Source: Pseudovibrio axinellae
Lineage (GTDB): Bacteria; Pseudomonadota; Alphaproteobacteria; Rhizobiales; Stappiaceae
DNA: 64,000 bases
Direction of reading: 5' to 3'
Assembly (NCBI RefSeq): GCF_900110875.1
Contig: NZ_FOFM01000007.1
Span: forward strand, 1 to 64,000
The notes under the pieces were generated by a model. That model saw only the letters and a program-made list of their open reading frames with translations, was not told where the DNA came from and did no database searches. This document shows positions 62,845-64,000 of this stretch, piece after piece. Position 1 is the first letter of the stretch. Each line of letters begins with the position of its first letter. A program made the translations under genes and the position numbers.

Positions 62845-64000
62845 TTATCTCTTACCCATACCTGACGGCAAGAACCAGACAAGTGGCAATGACACCAATA
62901 CAAAGAGGGAGGTGCAAATTGCGAGCCAGCCGAAGTCTGGGCCTGTTAGAACTGAATGACCAGTTATACCCTGCCGCACGTGCAGAACGGCAGCAGCCAC
63001 CCCCACAGCAAGCGAATTGGAGAGCTGCTGAGACAGACCTGCGAAACTCACGCCATGATTGACAAGCGGAACGGGGAGATCTGCATAACACGCCGTATTC
63101 GTAGCCGTGAAAACAAGCCCTCTGAAGAAGCCTCCGCTAAGAATGACAAGCGCAATAATCACAATCCAATTCGCCAGCCAAACAAAACCAATGGCCAGTG
63201 TTGCAAAACCGAGGAAGACGACAAAAATCTGGAGTATTCTGCGAAATCCATTCCGCTTAATCAACGGGTGAACCACAGCTCGTGAAAGCAGCCCGCCAGC
63301 AGCTGCAAAACCCATCAGTACACCCGTGGTCATAACATCAAAACCCAGAAGAATTTGCAGCATCAAAGGTGCAACGAACGCAAATGAACTTGCCCCCATG
63401 CGCAGCAACACCCCGACACCGGTAGCAAGCCGATAACCGACATTTGCAAAGATCTGAAGATCAATAAGAGGATGGGGTGAACGGCGTATATGTCCCACAA
63501 AAGCCAAGCCACACAATAAACTGGCGGCTAAAAGGCTCGCTGAGATAAACCCATTTCTTGTTATATCAGGCAATGCCGATATGGTAAAAAGCAAGAGTGA
63601 GGCAAAGCCTCCCAGTAGAATAAAGCCGAGAAAGTCAAGCGGCACTTTTTCCTTAAGTTGAAGGTTTCTGAAGTAGTAACTGCTCATTACTGCGATGGCT
63701 ATGCAAACAGGCACATTGATCAAAAAGATCCAGCGCCAGCTTAGAAAATTGATAACCAGACTTCCAAGGAACGGGCCAAACACAAAGCCGAAAGCTGCAG
63801 GTGTTACAATCCAAACCATCGCCGCAACAAGGTTCTGAGAACCCGCCATACGAATGACCGTCAACCGTCCAATCGCCATCAAAAACGCCCCTGATGCCCC
63901 TTGAACAGAGCGCGCAAGTAACAAGGAGGTCAGGTCTTTCGACAATGCACAAGCAATAGACATGCTCAGAAACAAAGCGCAGGACCATACGAACAAGCGC
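62845..64000 (-). CDS. MFS transporter, DHA2/EmrB-like, 5' end beyond the window
   Basis: Partial: 383 or more residues, continuing past the right edge. At least ten helices visible. The L-L-L-A-R-S-V-Q-G-A-S-G-A motif (MFS motif B) and F-G-P-F-L-G-S-L (motif C, antiporter signature) near the window end support a drug:proton antiporter. The number of helices and the W-R-W-I-F-L-I-N-V-P segment are typical of the 14-helix EmrB/QacA group. Substrate unknown. Convergent with suhB. Confidence 0.88.
   Translation of the reverse strand, partial: RLFVWSCALFLSMSIACALSKDLTSLLLARSVQGASGAFLMAIGRLTVIRMAGSQNLVAAMVWIVTPAAFGFVFGPFLGSLVINFLSWRWIFLINVPVCIAIAVMSSYYFRNLQLKEKVPLDFLGFILLGGFASLLLFTISALPDITRNGFISASLLAASLLCGLAFVGHIRRSPHPLIDLQIFANVGYRLATGVGVLLRMGASSFAFVAPLMLQILLGFDVMTTGVLMGFAAAGGLLSRAVVHPLIKRNGFRRILQIFVVFLGFATLAIGFVWLANWIVIIALVILSGGFFRGLVFTATNTACYADLPVPLVNHGVSFAGLSQQLSNSLAVGVAAAVLHVRQGITGHSVLTGPDFGWLAICTSLFVLVSLPLVWFLPSGMGKR

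Noticed and set aside
1-64000. CRISPR arrays, insertion sequences, prophage or integrative elements.
   Set aside because: No regularly spaced repeats, transposase, integrase or phage genes are visible; the window reads as core chromosome.

Overview
The window looks like a chromosomal core region of a marine alphaproteobacterium of the Hyphomicrobiales (Rhizobiales), Stappiaceae/Pseudovibrio-like, with GC near 50% by eye. This placement is inference. It rests on a ChpT phosphotransferase gene, a serC leader RNA ahead of separate serC and serA genes, the long alphaproteobacterial SerC, the order DUF4164-zapA-6S-fau next to tkt-gap-pgk, and a ruvC-ruvA-ruvB-ybgC-tolQRAB-pal-cpoB-tilS-ftsH-glmM run. 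No insertion sequence, prophage, integrase or CRISPR array was seen. The region is mostly housekeeping.

Layout. 0-8 kb: a GNAT acetyltransferase, then a leftward chemosensory operon cheA-cheW-cheY-cheB-cheR with chpT just upstream, and a YHS-like exported protein. 8-12 kb: a DUF1134 envelope protein, a membrane-anchored coiled-coil protein, a DeoR/GlpR-type repressor and three tandem tRNA-Glu genes. 12-17 kb: an RluD-type pseudouridine synthase divergent from a small membrane protein, the heat-shock sigma factor RpoH, and a CHASE2/cyclase-homology protein whose catalytic residues all appear lost. 17-19 kb: a leftward TPP-riboswitch operon for import of a thiamine precursor (permease plus binding protein, no ATPase gene here). 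19-29 kb: a Lys/Pro-rich membrane protein, purA, an EamA exporter, an amidohydrolase-like protein with an altered metal site, an M42 peptidase, serA and serC. 29-34 kb: a MarR regulator with an RND adaptor and pump.

34-48 kb: an outer-membrane beta-barrel, glmM, ftsH, tilS, and the full Tol-Pal envelope-division operon joined to ybgC and ruvCAB, all leftward. 48-54 kb: an Lrp-type regulator, yebC, a ymdB-type phosphodiesterase, fau, a probable 6S RNA, a HIT protein, zapA and DUF4164. 54-64 kb: rightward tkt, gap, pgk, a ThiE/TenI-like protein, a Sel1-repeat protein, efp and suhB, then an MFS transporter cut by the window edge.

The points most worth a second look are regulatory or degenerate: the apparent pseudo-cyclase with a possible switching 5' leader; the thiamine riboswitch, whose predicted switch sequesters the ribosome site of an unannotated 34-codon leader ORF overlapping the permease start; two matching operator-like palindromes around marR; orphan terminators beside purA and suhB that may mark small RNAs; and a structured stretch before the ThiE-like gene. 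I did not find a clearly new multi-gene system.
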